Shown: positions 1-10,546 of the stretch, one piece after another
Numbering within the stretch: position 1 is the first letter of the stretch
Layout of the letters: each line of letters starts with the position of its first letter
Assembly: GCA_027946365.1 (NCBI GenBank)
Contig: JAPEUQ010000014.1
Coordinates: 186,001 to 250,000 of the forward strand
From: Kalmusia sp. IMI 367209
Lineage: Eukaryota; Ascomycota; Dothideomycetes; Pleosporales; Didymosphaeriaceae
Length of the DNA stretch: 64,000 nt
Reading direction: 5' to 3'
Made by a program: the position numbers and the translations under genes
The notes under the pieces: generated by a model
What the model was told of the DNA's origin: nothing
Seen by the model: the letters and a program-made list of their open reading frames with translations, nothing else
Database searches by the model: none

Positions 1-304
1 GGATTTTGGCGTTCGCGTTCTCTGTTCCGAGGGCCCATCATTGTTGCGCCGTCGCCGTTTCTCTGTATGCTCGTTAGCTAGTGATGGCTAGAGCTGCTGC
101 ATGACCACTCACCCATGGTAGCGGATGAAGTTTATCTCCAGTAGAATCAACTTTTCTGTCGTATGGATCACGGTTGTCTGGTGTGTATGGCGACGATGAC
201 CTGAAGACACGAGGGGCTCCGCTTCCGGCTAGCGGCTGTTGCTCCACAGGAGCTGCCCAGACACCACAGACGCCCAGCACTACAAGAACCGAGGAAAGAT
301 ACAT
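1..304 (-). CDS. oxalate decarboxylase (bicupin), N-terminal part, cut by window edge
   Basis: Secreted Mn-dependent enzyme family that converts oxalate to formate and CO2. Two exons are visible: 113-304 and 1-62, with a 50 bp GTGAGT..CATACAG intron (63-112) that has a CTAAC branch site; the junction is in phase 0. The start at 304 (MYLSSVLVVLGVCG) gives a clean signal peptide ending near AWAAP-like residues 15-18, so I prefer it to the longer frame beginning at 373. After the junction the protein reads PLPWRNGDGATMMGPRNRE, which matches the stretch just before the first cupin in fungal oxalate decarboxylases. The cupin domains and metal ligands lie outside the window. It is divergently placed from the DUF1275 gene. 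The family call rests on this short N-terminal match alone; another bicupin is possible. Confidence 0.72.
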
Positions 305-706
305 GGCTCCGATACAATTGACCCCAGACACAAAGTCAAAAGTCACTGACTGCAGTCCCAATTGCCGTACCACGCTGCTTTATGTTGCCGGCCGTCCCCC
401 GCTCGCTTCCTCTGACCAATGACGACATAACCGAATTTGCCTGTTACAACACGCCCAGCCCCCATGTTTAACTCGTGGAAAGGCGCTTTCCCCTGCAGAC
501 TCCGCTCTTCAAACACTGGCGATCAGACTATTTGCGAAAATTCAGTCGCCGACGCCGTCGCTGTCCTACATTTACCGCCGTCGTGAGATGGAACGTTAAA
601 GGCACGGGCCCCGCCCTTGTTTGCTCTCACCAGGAACATCTCACCTCGGAGCTACTTCTGTCGCCGAGAGGGCAAATCGTCAACAACGCGGAACACGGCA
701 GCCACA
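305..706. other. divergent intergenic region, oxalate decarboxylase / DUF1275 gene
   Basis: This 402 bp stretch separates two divergent start codons and must hold both promoters. It is moderately C-rich. The open frames crossing it (for example 475-840) show no recognisable protein and overlap the DUF1275 start in another frame. No convincing TATA box was seen. Confidence 0.5.
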
Positions 707-1580
707 ATGAACAGCAACGCGCGAAACAACCGGCGCGCGGACGAGGAAACCCCGCTGCTTGGAAGGTCTGGACCTGGGAAAGATTCGGACGCGGGTCGCT
801 TCGGGCTGAAGCTCAAGAAGCATTTGACTGCCAATGTTAGCAAGAATTGGGCAGATGCTGTGCTGCTATGGTGCTACATCATCACAGGGCTGCTGGACAG
901 CTCTGCCGTATTCATCTGGGGCTCCTTCGTGAGCATGCAGACGGGTGAGTGGCAATTGGGCGGGAGAGGTTCGCAATTGGTCTTCTGACGCTTAGCTAGG
1001 GAACACCGTGTATCTCGGTTTGGGTCTCGTCGCCCCTTCTGAAGGCATTCGCTGGGTCAAGGCCCTCACTTCGATCGCGTGCTTCTGCATTGGATCTTTC
1101 TTCTTCTCCCGCTTCCATCGCTACCTCTCGCCGCGCAAACGCTGGGTCCTTGTCTCCTCCTACACTCTGCAACTCCTCCTCATAGTCGTTGCCGCACTTG
1201 TTGTCACCTATGGCCGCGATGAATCAGGTGACACACACAACCTGCACTGGCAGGTCCTCGTACCGCTCGGGGCGGTTGCTTTCCAGTCAAGCGGACAAGC
1301 GGTGACATCCAGAGTGCTACAATACGGAGGATTGACAAGTGTGGTTCTCACAAGCAACTACTGCGATCTCTTCTCCGATCCCAATCTGGCTGCTATCACA
1401 AATGTGGAGAGAAACAGGAGGGTCGCCGCGCCCGTTCTGCTGCTCATCGGTGCGATGTTTGGCGGGCTATGGGCTCACAGCCCCATCGGTCTTGCAGGTG
1501 CTCTGTGGACCGCTGCTGCTCTAAAGGGTGTTGCTGTTAGTGCATGGATGGTTTGGAGCGCTGATCCCGAGGACGAATAG
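707..1580 (+). CDS. DUF1275 (YoaK-type) multispanning membrane protein
   Basis: Two exons, 707-944 and 1000-1580, joined across a 55 bp GTGAGT..GCTAG intron, give 272 aa. The join restores the typical DUF1275 segment FVSMQTGNTVYLGLGL. The start at 707 (MNSNARNNRR) is preferred over an in-frame ATG 90 bp upstream because it begins a usual polar tail carrying EETPLL, an acidic dileucine motif of the kind that sorts proteins to the vacuole. About six hydrophobic helices follow, the first near residues 55-75 and the last near the C terminus (GLAGALWTAAALKGVAVSAW). Members are conserved membrane proteins of unknown function, so the substrate or role cannot be given. The vacuolar location is inference from the dileucine motif. 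Confidence 0.82.
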
Positions 1581-2035
1581 TCTGGCAATGAATTGACAGT
1601 ACTGGTTATTGGGTTTCATGCAGAGCGTCGCTAAGAACATGCGGGCGTTGACACATAAGATATGGTAACCGATGACTAGGCATTGCCACATGGTAGGGTC
1701 AACATGATTCTTTCGCCAAGATCACAATCATGATTGCAGTCGGATGGAATATTGCGGTACCTAGCGACATGCTGGGTTCAGGTCGAGAACGAAGACGAGG
1801 TTCAGTTCAAGGAGAGCTTCAAGGGGTGCTAACTCTACACTGGAAAGATTCGTCATGAGATTTAGGGCTAGTAACAACATAGGCATCATACACAGAATTT
1901 GGATATATATCTCTACAAGATAGCTCTTCATATCATGTCCACCCGTATTCTACCCACCAACGCCCAGCCTCACAATCCCTCCGCCATGCGCCTACCCACG
2001 CCATCATCCTCCACCCTCCACCCCCATCCCGCTCT
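1581..2035. other. convergent 3' intergenic region
   Basis: This 455 bp lies between the stop of the DUF1275 gene and the stop of the arrestin-like gene on the other strand. It should hold two 3' UTRs. I see AT-rich stretches near 1900-1920 and a strongly C-rich stretch from about 1950 but no gene. Confidence 0.5.
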
Positions 2036-3466
2036 TCACCTCCCTCCTCTCTCGCAACGACATCCAAATCGCTCCTGACCCTCGCCTCTGCCTCTCCTCC
2101 CCGCAACCCTCACCCTCATCACACACTCCAACCTGTACCCCCGCCACGCATTATACGTCTTGAAGCTCGGCAGCAGCCCCTTGGGCAACGCAACCGTACT
2201 CACGCGCACCTGCCCCTCAAACGCCCCGTCGCGCGGGCTGAAAGAAGCGCCACGCGGCGTCTGCACCTGCCTGACCTCGTCGTGCTTGAACGTACACGGG
2301 TTCGTCCCCGAGAGCTGGCCGCGAACGCGCAGACCCGTGTACGAGCGGATGCGCACCGTGATGCCCACGACGTCAATATCCGGGATGGGGAAATTGTACA
2401 GTTTGCCCGGCGGGGGAGGACGGACTTGCATTGCGGCTGCGATCTTGATGTCTGCGCCCGGTGTACAGAGTCTCGGCGTGCGTACCGAGACGCTGAAGTA
2501 GAATATCGGTGCCGAGGCGTTGAATGCGTCTTTCAGCTGCTCGCGCAGGCTGAGTCTTCTTTCTTTTGCTAGCTGCGCGGTTTGGACGTCGAGGTCCTGG
2601 CTCAGCGCGTGGGTTTCGCTTGCGAGCAGGGCGATCTTGGAGGAGGGGAGGCGCCGCGTTGTGAGTGTGAGGGCGTGCTGGTGTGTAGCATTTGGGATGA
2701 GGGTGGCGGATTGGGGGGAGGATCCCGAGCGTACGGCGATGAGGCTGTAGGATATAGATGCTTGTCCGTACGCGTGTGTGGTGAGCGTTGTCGCGCTGCG
2801 GATGGGCATGTGTGTTGAAGGGGGGAGAGGGTGGCCTGCGGCGTTCTCGAAACGTTCATGCGTCGGCCATGTGGTTGTCCAGTATGGCTTCCCGTCTGGT
2901 CCATCTTTCGGTACGAGATCATTCAGGTTTTGCGATGCGGTCTCGCTGGTGTGAGGGATGGTGACTGCGAAGCGTGGGATTGCACCCCAGGACCCGGAAT
3001 TGGGCCTGAGATGCGTGGTCCTGAAGATGAGGGGCGTACGGGCTATGTGCTGTATTTTGGAGTCTTTGATAGTGGTGGTTGAACGGCCTGAGAGGAAGAT
3101 GTGGATGTGTGTTGTTGGGGTGGAGCAGCCGATTATGTAGCCGGTTATTGTTTCTCCTGGAGAGTAGACCTTGGAGGGATGGTCGAGGACTAGCTGTAGT
3201 TCTGCACTGTGCCTTGGGGTCGGTGCTATAGTTGGAGCGGAAAAGGCATCGAGCTGAGGAAGTGGAGGTGGGTCGTCGTCATATAGTGAGTCGGCATCGT
3301 CATCTGTGCTTTTGACATCGGGTTTTATAGATATGAAACCAAAGTCCGAGGGACGTGTGAGGCTTGGGCTTTGAAGCGATAGTCTTGCGGGCGAGGGAGG
3401 GCCAGGTGGTGGGCGAGGAAACGTTGAGAGCAGTTGCAGTTCCTTTCGCGGGATTGGCATCGTCAT
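2036..3466 (-). CDS. arrestin-fold domain protein
   Basis: Single-exon frame of 476 aa starting MTMPIPRKEL at 3466 (a second ATG is two codons on). Residues 1-85 are a Pro/Ser-rich disordered leader with an acidic patch (STDDDADSLYDDDPPP). From about residue 88 the text LQLVLDHPSKVYSPGETITG is the first strands of the arrestin N domain, and IFYFSVSVRTPRLCTPG (about 320) begins the arrestin C domain. Fungal members often act as adaptors that link ubiquitin ligases to plasma-membrane transporters or receptors; no PPxY motif is evident here, so that role is only possible. The last 40 residues are Arg/Gly-rich and do not look like arrestin sequence, so the true 3' end may use an intron or another frame. 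Confidence 0.72.
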   Translation of the reverse strand: MTMPIPRKELQLLSTFPRPPPGPPSPARLSLQSPSLTRPSDFGFISIKPDVKSTDDDADSLYDDDPPPLPQLDAFSAPTIAPTPRHSAELQLVLDHPSKVYSPGETITGYIIGCSTPTTHIHIFLSGRSTTTIKDSKIQHIARTPLIFRTTHLRPNSGSWGAIPRFAVTIPHTSETASQNLNDLVPKDGPDGKPYWTTTWPTHERFENAAGHPLPPSTHMPIRSATTLTTHAYGQASISYSLIAVRSGSSPQSATLIPNATHQHALTLTTRRLPSSKIALLASETHALSQDLDVQTAQLAKERRLSLREQLKDAFNASAPIFYFSVSVRTPRLCTPGADIKIAAAMQVRPPPPGKLYNFPIPDIDVVGITVRIRSYTGLRVRGQLSGTNPCTFKHDEVRQVQTPRGASFSPRDGAFEGQVRVSTVALPKGLLPSFKTYNAWRGYRLECVMRVRVAGRRGRGEGQERFGCRCERGGR

Positions 3467-3920
3467 GTTTGGGTAGGACCACGAGCTTTTAAGAGATATT
3501 TTATTTTTCTAGTGCACAACATAGAGTGCAGCAATTGCTAATGCAGCGACGCTATCTGAGGCTCGCGTGCCTGAAGAGAGAATGAAAGATGTCGCGGTAA
3601 GATGAGGATGTTGCAGACGTGTCGCTAAGGCATGTGGCCCATTGAATGAACAGACTTGCTCGGTCAGTACAGAAAGAAGTACAAAATGATGAAGATGCTG
3701 GCGCTATGCTAGACACATAGACCAAACGTCGTGGTCCCGAAAGCAGATGCGACGTTAGCAGTTTCGAGACCGCAAATGTCGACGTGTAACCCAGCTCCTA
3801 AATTACAGCGCATAATGCATATGCTACACAGATGTAAAGAATACGCATAAGAGAATGCCTGCATCCCCGGTAATCGCATCTAGCGGCCATCTTTTGATAT
3901 CGTAGCATTTCGTAGCTGGC
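3467..3920. other. intergenic region between arrestin-like and ASXH genes
   Basis: These 454 bp contain the arrestin-like gene promoter (minus strand, right side of its start) and the 3' flank of the ASXH gene. A T-rich tract sits at about 3496-3510. No gene or repeat was recognised. Confidence 0.45.
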
Positions 3921-4706
3921 TCAGTTTTGGCCCCACCAAGCCTCGGCCTGCTCGTCCTTCCAATCGTCGAAGGCACCGGCAGCGCGATCGATCACAGCCT
4001 GCTCAGCAGAAAGCTGCCATGTCTTTGCGAGATGCCCGTTCACGAGATCCTCTTTGAACTTGGCGACGTCGGTCCTGAATAGGTTGAAGTTGAGGGTAAC
4101 CTCACGGGGAAGCGCATCCTCAGCAGCCGTGCCAGCAGCAAGGTCCTTGGCGAGTTCGACATTGATAGGATTCTGGGGGAGCAGTGCGAGTATATCCAGC
4201 TTCTCATTGATGGTGAGGCAAGTCCAGGCTTCGGTCTTGAGGAGCATGTGGAAGACGTCGGTCTTCTTAAGGCGACTGTTGGAATTGGTCATGAGGTAGG
4301 TAGGATCAAAGACCTTACTTCCGGTCTTGCGAGGGGGTGCAACCTTCTTCGAGGGCTCCTTGAACGATTCGAAGCGTTCGGGAGCCTTACGGGTGCGACC
4401 GCTCGCACGAGTGCCAGAAAGAGGCAGTGGGGCGAGCTTGGTGCGCTTCTTGCTGGCCATGGCGGCGAAGGTTTGGTCGTCAACCTCGGTGTGCGAGCGC
4501 TTCTTGCTTGCACTGGAGGTAGTGGACCTTGATGAGCTTGGTGAAACGGGAGCACCGTCTTTGGCTAGGTTGAACTTGGTGGTGTTGATGGGGTTGGCAG
4601 GAGCGGCCGGGGAGGGAGGAGAACTGTCGAGCCAGGCGCCAGGCGGAGTCGGGAGAGACTCAGCCGAAGATAAAGGGGAAGACGAGTTGTTCATGGTAGG
4701 AGACAT
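3921..4706 (-). CDS. ASXH/DEUBAD-domain nuclear protein
   Basis: Single exon, 261 aa, start MSPTMNNSSS at 4706. Residues 1-110 are disordered, Ser/Pro-rich and basic, with likely nuclear localisation signals (SKKRSH, ASKKRTK). From about residue 125 the sequence matches the Asx homology domain: FDPTYLMTNSNSRLKKTDVF, then LTINEKLDILALLPQ, which corresponds to the conserved helix that ends in a Leu-Leu-Pro motif. In animals ASXL proteins use this DEUBAD domain to activate the deubiquitinase BAP1; in fungi these short proteins are mostly uncharacterised. A chromatin or deubiquitinase-partner role is therefore inference from the domain. Confidence 0.78.
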   Translation of the reverse strand: MSPTMNNSSSPLSSAESLPTPPGAWLDSSPPSPAAPANPINTTKFNLAKDGAPVSPSSSRSTTSSASKKRSHTEVDDQTFAAMASKKRTKLAPLPLSGTRASGRTRKAPERFESFKEPSKKVAPPRKTGSKVFDPTYLMTNSNSRLKKTDVFHMLLKTEAWTCLTINEKLDILALLPQNPINVELAKDLAAGTAAEDALPREVTLNFNLFRTDVAKFKEDLVNGHLAKTWQLSAEQAVIDRAAGAFDDWKDEQAEAWWGQN

Positions 4707-5979
4707 GACTGGGGATATGCTCTTTGGTGGTTTTTGGAATGGTAGATGGGTTTGCTTGGAAAGCGTTGGAGTGACGTTTGCTGTGCGTGAAGCGTCAAGT
4801 GTTGAGATTGAAAGATGATGTTCAGGCGTTGGATCTCGAAGCGTAGACGAAGCACTGGAGTTGTAAGTGGATGGCTGCGAGATAGGCGCTGCGTCCTATT
4901 GTTGTACTATTGCAACGACGCTATCGATGGGGGACGGAAGGTGGACAATGAGAAACAATGGAGACAGGTTCGTCAATGTCGGATTGAAAGCGTAGGTTTG
5001 ATAATTTGTTGGTGAAGTGAGCGGTGAAGTGAAAAGCACGGCAGCCATCGGTCTTTAAGGGGAGGGACAATAGCACAAAGACTGCAGTGAAAGATACCAC
5101 GGAATTACGCCGAGATATTGAAAGACGGATAAAAGGGCGGCGGACGACGTAACATGACCCATGAGACATTTCAAAAAGATTTTGAATGAATTAACTTACC
5201 GAACAGAAAGAGACACGGTGGAAGCTAGCGTTTTTCCACTTGCTGCGGTGGTGTACTAGTCGGAGAATGTATGAATTCTCTCGGACCAGCACCAGCCCCC
5301 AGCACCAGGCCCCAGCACCCCAAAGCCCCCAGATTCGGTTTTACGGCGCCGTATCGAGTCGAAGCAGCTCTAGAGAATAGCGCTCGTTCCACAACTTCGT
5401 GCAGGTGATGAAGATTGTGCAAAGGTAGAGAGACGGTCAGACCAAGTATCGGTGACAAATGCAGGCACCGAAGATGATAGGCTTTGGCCAGTGTGATCTG
5501 AGGTCACGCACGATACTATTCGTGATCACTATATGAGGGCAGTGTTCGAGTGTGAAGAAGACTAAGGCGGCACAGGACTCGTAACGAAAAGTCTGTCCAG
5601 CATCTTGTTCAAGCTCTAGTCGCACAGCAGTGTATATAGCTCTCACGAACGACGGGATAGATGATGCGTTTGGTCTATGTAATGTGTCTGAACTCAACTA
5701 GGCAAATGTCTACAGCCATTTTCAGCCAAACGATAGTTGAGGTGGAGCAATGACAGTACCGTGGCTATGTTGCCCGCTTCAAACATCATGTGGTCCGTGC
5801 GTGCTTCTTGTTGCGCACATCGCCAGTCCGTAGCTTCGCAGCAGCCACGGTAGCTTTCAACATCGACACGTAGCCTTTCTCCCACGACCCTGCCGCCTAA
5901 TCGATCGCGGCTTCACTTGTTGCCCTCCCCATAGAAACTTTGCTCCCCACACAGCCTGCAGCACGGTCGTACGCACACG
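4707..5979. other. gene-free stretch upstream of the ASXH and SEC22 genes
   Basis: A 1.27 kb divergent intergenic region. It contains only short open frames (at most 86 codons) that resemble no known protein. The first 300 bp next to the ASXH start should be its promoter and leader. A short CAGCACCAG-type direct repeat occurs around 5284-5315. Nothing else was supported. Confidence 0.5.
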
Positions 5980-6883
5980 ATGATTGAGCACACGGTGGTG
6001 TCGCGCCTCGAGGGCAGTACGTCGCGCTCCTAGGACACACACCGTGGAAGGGGCATTCGCAGCTAACAGTATGTAGGCTTGGTACTATGTGCCTCCCTCG
6101 AGACAAGAGAGGTATGACGCATATGCTCTTTCATTTGCACGCTACTCACAGAGCTCAGCTAGACCCAGAACTCAACGAGGTCATCAATAAGGCCAAACTC
6201 GTCCAACGCCGCCTAAACCGCAACTCAGAACCCCAGGGTAGCATCGAGAGCGGTAAATATACATACCAGTATGCCTCCCCTACCACCCTTAGACAACTAT
6301 ATCATGCATCCACCCCCGCCGTAACACAAGACACATTGCTGAGGCAAACGACAGTTACTCCTTAAACGACCGGGCAGATCTCGCATTCCTCTGCATATGC
6401 AACCGAGCCTACCCCCGCAAGCTAGCATTCACGTACCTCTCCGACCTACAGACCGAGTTCGAGAACAACTACAAGCCCGATTCATACAGCAGCCCCACGT
6501 TGCGGCCATACGCTTTGAATGGGTTCGACAAATACATTCAGCAAACAAAGGAGACGTATCAGGATACTCGCGCTACACAGAACTTGGACAAGCTGAATAG
6601 CGAGCTGAAGGATGTGACCAAGGTCATGACGAAGAACATCGAGGACCTGCTGTACAGAGGGGACAGTCTAGAGCGCATGGGTGATATGTCGAGCAGGTTA
6701 CGGGAAGACAGCAGGAAGTACAGGAAAGCGGCGGTGAGGATCAACTGGGAGCTACTGCTGAAACAGGTAAGCAAGCAACCCATTCCCTGACAACCTCATG
6801 CAGGAGCTAATGGTCTACAGTATGGCCCCTTCGGTGCGCTCGGCTTGTTCATAATCATCTTCATCTGGTGGCGATTTTTCTAG
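5980..6883 (+). CDS. sec22: R-SNARE Sec22 (ER-Golgi vesicle fusion)
   Basis: Five exons (5980-6016, 6077-6111, 6159-6268, 6355-6766, 6821-6883) with consistent phases give 218 aa, the usual Sec22 size. Sec22 is a C-terminally anchored SNARE acting in ER-Golgi traffic. It starts MIEHTVVSRLEG, then a longin domain (LVLCASL near 14-20; LCICNRAYPRKLAFTYLSDL near 75-95), the SNARE coiled coil from about 130 containing MTKNIEDLLYRGDSLERM with the central Arg (zero layer), and a C-terminal anchor GLFIIIFIWWRFF. The N-terminal strand differs from the MVKST start of most fungi but keeps length and register. The two first exons are tiny (37 and 35 bp). Splice choice for exon 3 (CTCAG rather than the CACAG six bases earlier) follows from reading frame. 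Confidence 0.93.
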
Positions 6884-7555
6884 CATGCGCATCAAGCGAA
6901 CCAGTGTGTAACGAACAGGTTGTGTTACAGAAGACCATAGCAAGAATCGGCGTTGAAAGGGTTTTGTTCAGTAAGGCCATGTTAGAATATGCAATAATAC
7001 CCATTCCAAGGTGGTTTCGATTCAGCTTGACATAGTCCTTCGCATTGCACCGGCCTTCGTTCTGTCATACGCTAGGAATTGGCTCCGCTTACCTTGGGCC
7101 CCAAAGCTAGCTCTTTCTTCTTCGCCGTGCCGCTTCGCCATAGAATTAGGAAAACTGGCAGTGCAGCTGAAATCTGTACTTGCCCACTGTGGTAGTTGGC
7201 GGAGCATAGACACATCGTGCTTACTAGCCTAGAGCCTAGTGGAGCTACGCCCCAACTAGACTCTGAATTGCAGCCCTGCTATTCGACGAGCCGCGAGAAT
7301 AGTAAATGCTACGGTACGCCTCATATGTATGGGACTAGATATCAACAGTGGTACGCTTTGATTTAGCATATAAGCCGCGTCTATCGCACGGTAGAAGCGG
7401 GCTTCTGTGTAGAACTTCGACAAGAGCTATAGACACATTGAGCATTTCAGCAATCATCTCTTGATCCAACAATCCTTATTGAGCCTGGTAGCTTTTCCTG
7501 GCACTTTATTTCTCTTTCGTCGCCCCAGGTCGTTACAATCGCAACCTCAGTCGCA
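6884..7555. other. intergenic region SEC22 to hydrolase gene
   Basis: These 672 bp hold the SEC22 3' UTR and the promoter of the next gene. A TATA-like CATATAAG lies at 7368-7375, about 180 bp before the start codon at 7556, and the last 100 bp are CT-rich, as is common in fungal leaders. No coding sequence was recognised. Confidence 0.45.
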
Positions 7556-8379
7556 ATGGCGAAGCCTCAAATCGTCCTCATCCCAGGCGCGTGGCACACC
7601 CCGGAGTGCTACAGCATCATCATCCCCAAGCTCGAAGCCCACGGCTACACAGTCCACACGCGCCGGCTCCCCTCCGTCACGGACTCCAATCCTCCCAAGG
7701 ATCTCTCGCAGGACATTGCGGCCGTCCAGGACCTCGTGACCAAAGCAATCGGCTCCGGCAACGACGTAGTCGTCATACCGCACAGCTGGGCGGGCATCGT
7801 GGCGGGCTCTGCACTAGGCGGCTTCGGAAAGAAACAAAGGGAAGCCAAGGGGGAGAAAGGTGGCGTGGTGAGGGCCGGATACATGTGCGCATTCATGGCG
7901 CCAGAAGGCGTGAGTCTGGTGGATGCCATCCAGGGGCAGATCCCGGAGTGGTGGAGCGTCAAGGTGCGTAAAAATCCCTCAATTCCATCGTCGTGCATCC
8001 CACGAGCATGCCTGCTGACGAGTTTTCCCAGGACGAACAATTCTCCGTGCTGGCACCCTCTGCCCAGGACATCTTCTACAACGACCTGCCTCCTGCGGAG
8101 CGCGCGCACTGGATCTCCAAGGTGTCACCTACGCACTCGTTTCACACCAAGGCGTCCAAAGCTACGGGTGAGAGCTGGAAAGAGATACCGACTTCGTATC
8201 TCATTTGTGAAGATGATCTGGCGATTCCGGTTTTTGCTCAAGAGGCTATGACGAAGATGGTGCAGGACATGGGCGGGGATCTGTCGACGGAGAGGTTCAA
8301 GTGTAGTCACAGTCCATTTTTGAGCCAGCCAGATGAGGTGGTAGGGTGGATGCGGAGAGTGGCTGGAGAGGAGGTCTAG
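7556..8379 (+). CDS. small alpha/beta hydrolase (AB hydrolase-6 type)
   Basis: Two exons, 7556-7963 and 8032-8379, flank a 68 bp GTGCGT..TTCCCAG intron in phase 0 and give 251 aa. It opens with MAKPQIVLIPGAWHTPECYS, the first strand and oxyanion segment of the fold. The nucleophile elbow is VIPHSWAGIVAG (Ser near residue 78), the acid is likely in LICEDDLAIP (about 205) and the His in CSHSPFLSQP (about 232). There is no signal peptide or membrane segment, so it is probably cytosolic. Relatives include esterases and secondary-metabolism hydrolases; the substrate cannot be read from sequence. It stands alone between two empty regions, with no obvious cluster. Confidence 0.82.
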
Positions 8380-10546
8380 GGCGGATGTGCAGCAGTACTA
8401 GAGACTTTGGTGACAAGAGGCTGAGTGCCGGGCGGACTGGAAAGACCATTGATTTTTTGATATCATTGCGTGAAATCTCTTGATTCTGACTCAATGTAGC
8501 CGCGGCCGTCTAGGTATGGTACACATCATTCCCAACGTCCTTTCGCTTTCGTACTGTCTTGATTGCGTACTAGTAGGCCGTGAAAAAAGTTTGCGTGAAG
8601 CTAGGAGCCTGCTGCGTATTATGCCAATCCGTTGAAAGACAAATAACTGTATTCATCATAAGCCAAGAACACCAAGTCTGTCACTGCATTCGACTTTACA
8701 TCATTATAAGCCACTCTCAAGATTTGCAAACGGCGATGACTAGGACGAAACATCATTTTTGCACCGCCGCACGACGGCGCCTTCGACTCCGATCATTCCC
8801 TTGGCCATCTTCGTGCTCGTTTAAAAGGTAATGTGAGGCAAAGCAGTCCGCATCTGTACGTGTGATATTTCATCACAATCAGGGGCCGAGTAACATATGT
8901 TCACGCTATTTTGTCTTCGCGCGATCTAGCACCCGAAAGATATAAGCACCACGAAGCAGCCTTCCGCATATGCAATGGTAGAATAGCCAATGCAAGATGT
9001 ACCTTTTGTATGCATTCAACTCGACTCGTGCTAGGCAAGTTATTCTTAGTATGCCAATTTCTTCGCGAATTCTTCTCCGTAGTCGAAGGAGACAATGCAC
9101 TTTCAGAGGAGATTAGATAGTATGCTAGTGGATCCAAGCGCTATCCTTGTTAGACATGAGCGTTGTGGGAAGAACAGTCACTGGCATGCATCAAGGACTT
9201 GATTTAATAATCTTCTTCTATCCGGACCTTTCTACGCCGCTTTCCTTTTTTTATTTAAAATCTCCTAAGACAGGCGAGACAAAGCACGAAAAGAATAAGA
9301 AAACCTTTTCGTTACCCCCTTTTCATACTATATTTTATGGCAGTCTTGAGGTGAGACTGGATCTTTGTTGGTTGTGCTTTTTGTAACGTATGCTAAATAC
9401 TTCTCTTTGCGTAAAGAACCAAAAAATACCCCCCTGCTAGATGATGTGTTATACCAGCGGAAGGATTGAATATGTTATTTGGTCGATGCATCGGAAGTAC
9501 TATCTTCCTATCTAGGTATATACTTTGCGCTGTTACGCACCAACGCGGGTGGAAGATGAACGGTCATCATCTGATGGAGAAGGTACTTATACAGCTCTAT
9601 GAGGGAAAGACAACGCCCTTCATCGTTCATGAATACGATAAGGATGTAGATAGGGTATGAGAAACTAAAATTCGACGTTGGTCGACCTACTCGGCATCGG
9701 ACTACCCCAGGGCAGACGAAGGCCGTTCACAGAAGCATACAAGCACAAGCTCTGCCACACTGCACATTGAGCTGGCCCAAACTGTATCGAGGTCTTGATC
9801 AGATAATCCATCCCTTGTTGGACGCAGGTCGTACGACACTTACGACATTAAGCAGCCTGCGCAAACCCTACGTATGCAAAGCAAGACACATGCCTCCTAA
9901 ATGAATCGGTCGAGCCACTGGCGGAGTGCAGAGAGCAGTCGCACAACCCATTGAAGTTGACACCTGATGCTCAGCTCACTTGCCCGCCCGTCTGAACGAC
10001 CCCTCCACATGAAGCTCTTTCCGTTTCGTAACAAACCACTGTGCAACCCCACATTCCCCACGATCACCAGATGATCGTCTTACATGCGACGCCGACTGCA
10101 GATTGCGACACATGTTGCGACTATGGGAAGGAAAAAAAAAACCGCATTTCACATGAAGTGGTCAGGCTGTCCGGCTGAACCAATGCATCCGCATGTTCGG
10201 GACATGCCTGGCCCCACGGATGAAGACTCGCGTGATGGGAATGGAACGATCGAAAGGGCAAATGAACCGCTACGTCACACACGTTGGTATTGTGTGTCTC
10301 GCCATCGCCTTGGCAAGTGTTGGTGGTGTTGGAATGTAGGAACGAGGCAGTGAGCTCTTAGCTGCATGCCCAAAGGAGCATTCCTCTGTTTCCAAAAAAA
10401 AAAACACGAGAGAACTTTCCTGATTCGATTAGGTACAGTATCTGAGACATACACATACCACAGCCCCTTTTCACGCATATACCACTTGTCCTCCATTCTC
10501 CTTACGTTGTCCTTCGTCCTTTCCACCCATGTCCACAGCATCGGCT
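8380..10546. other. 2.2 kb gene-free stretch
   Basis: This stretch is AT-rich by eye compared with its flanks and carries only short open frames on both strands without recognisable proteins. Runs of ten or more A occur at about 10132-10141 and 10396-10406. No tRNA, transposase fragment or clear terminal repeat was found. The right part includes the 3' UTR of UTR4. Confidence 0.45.
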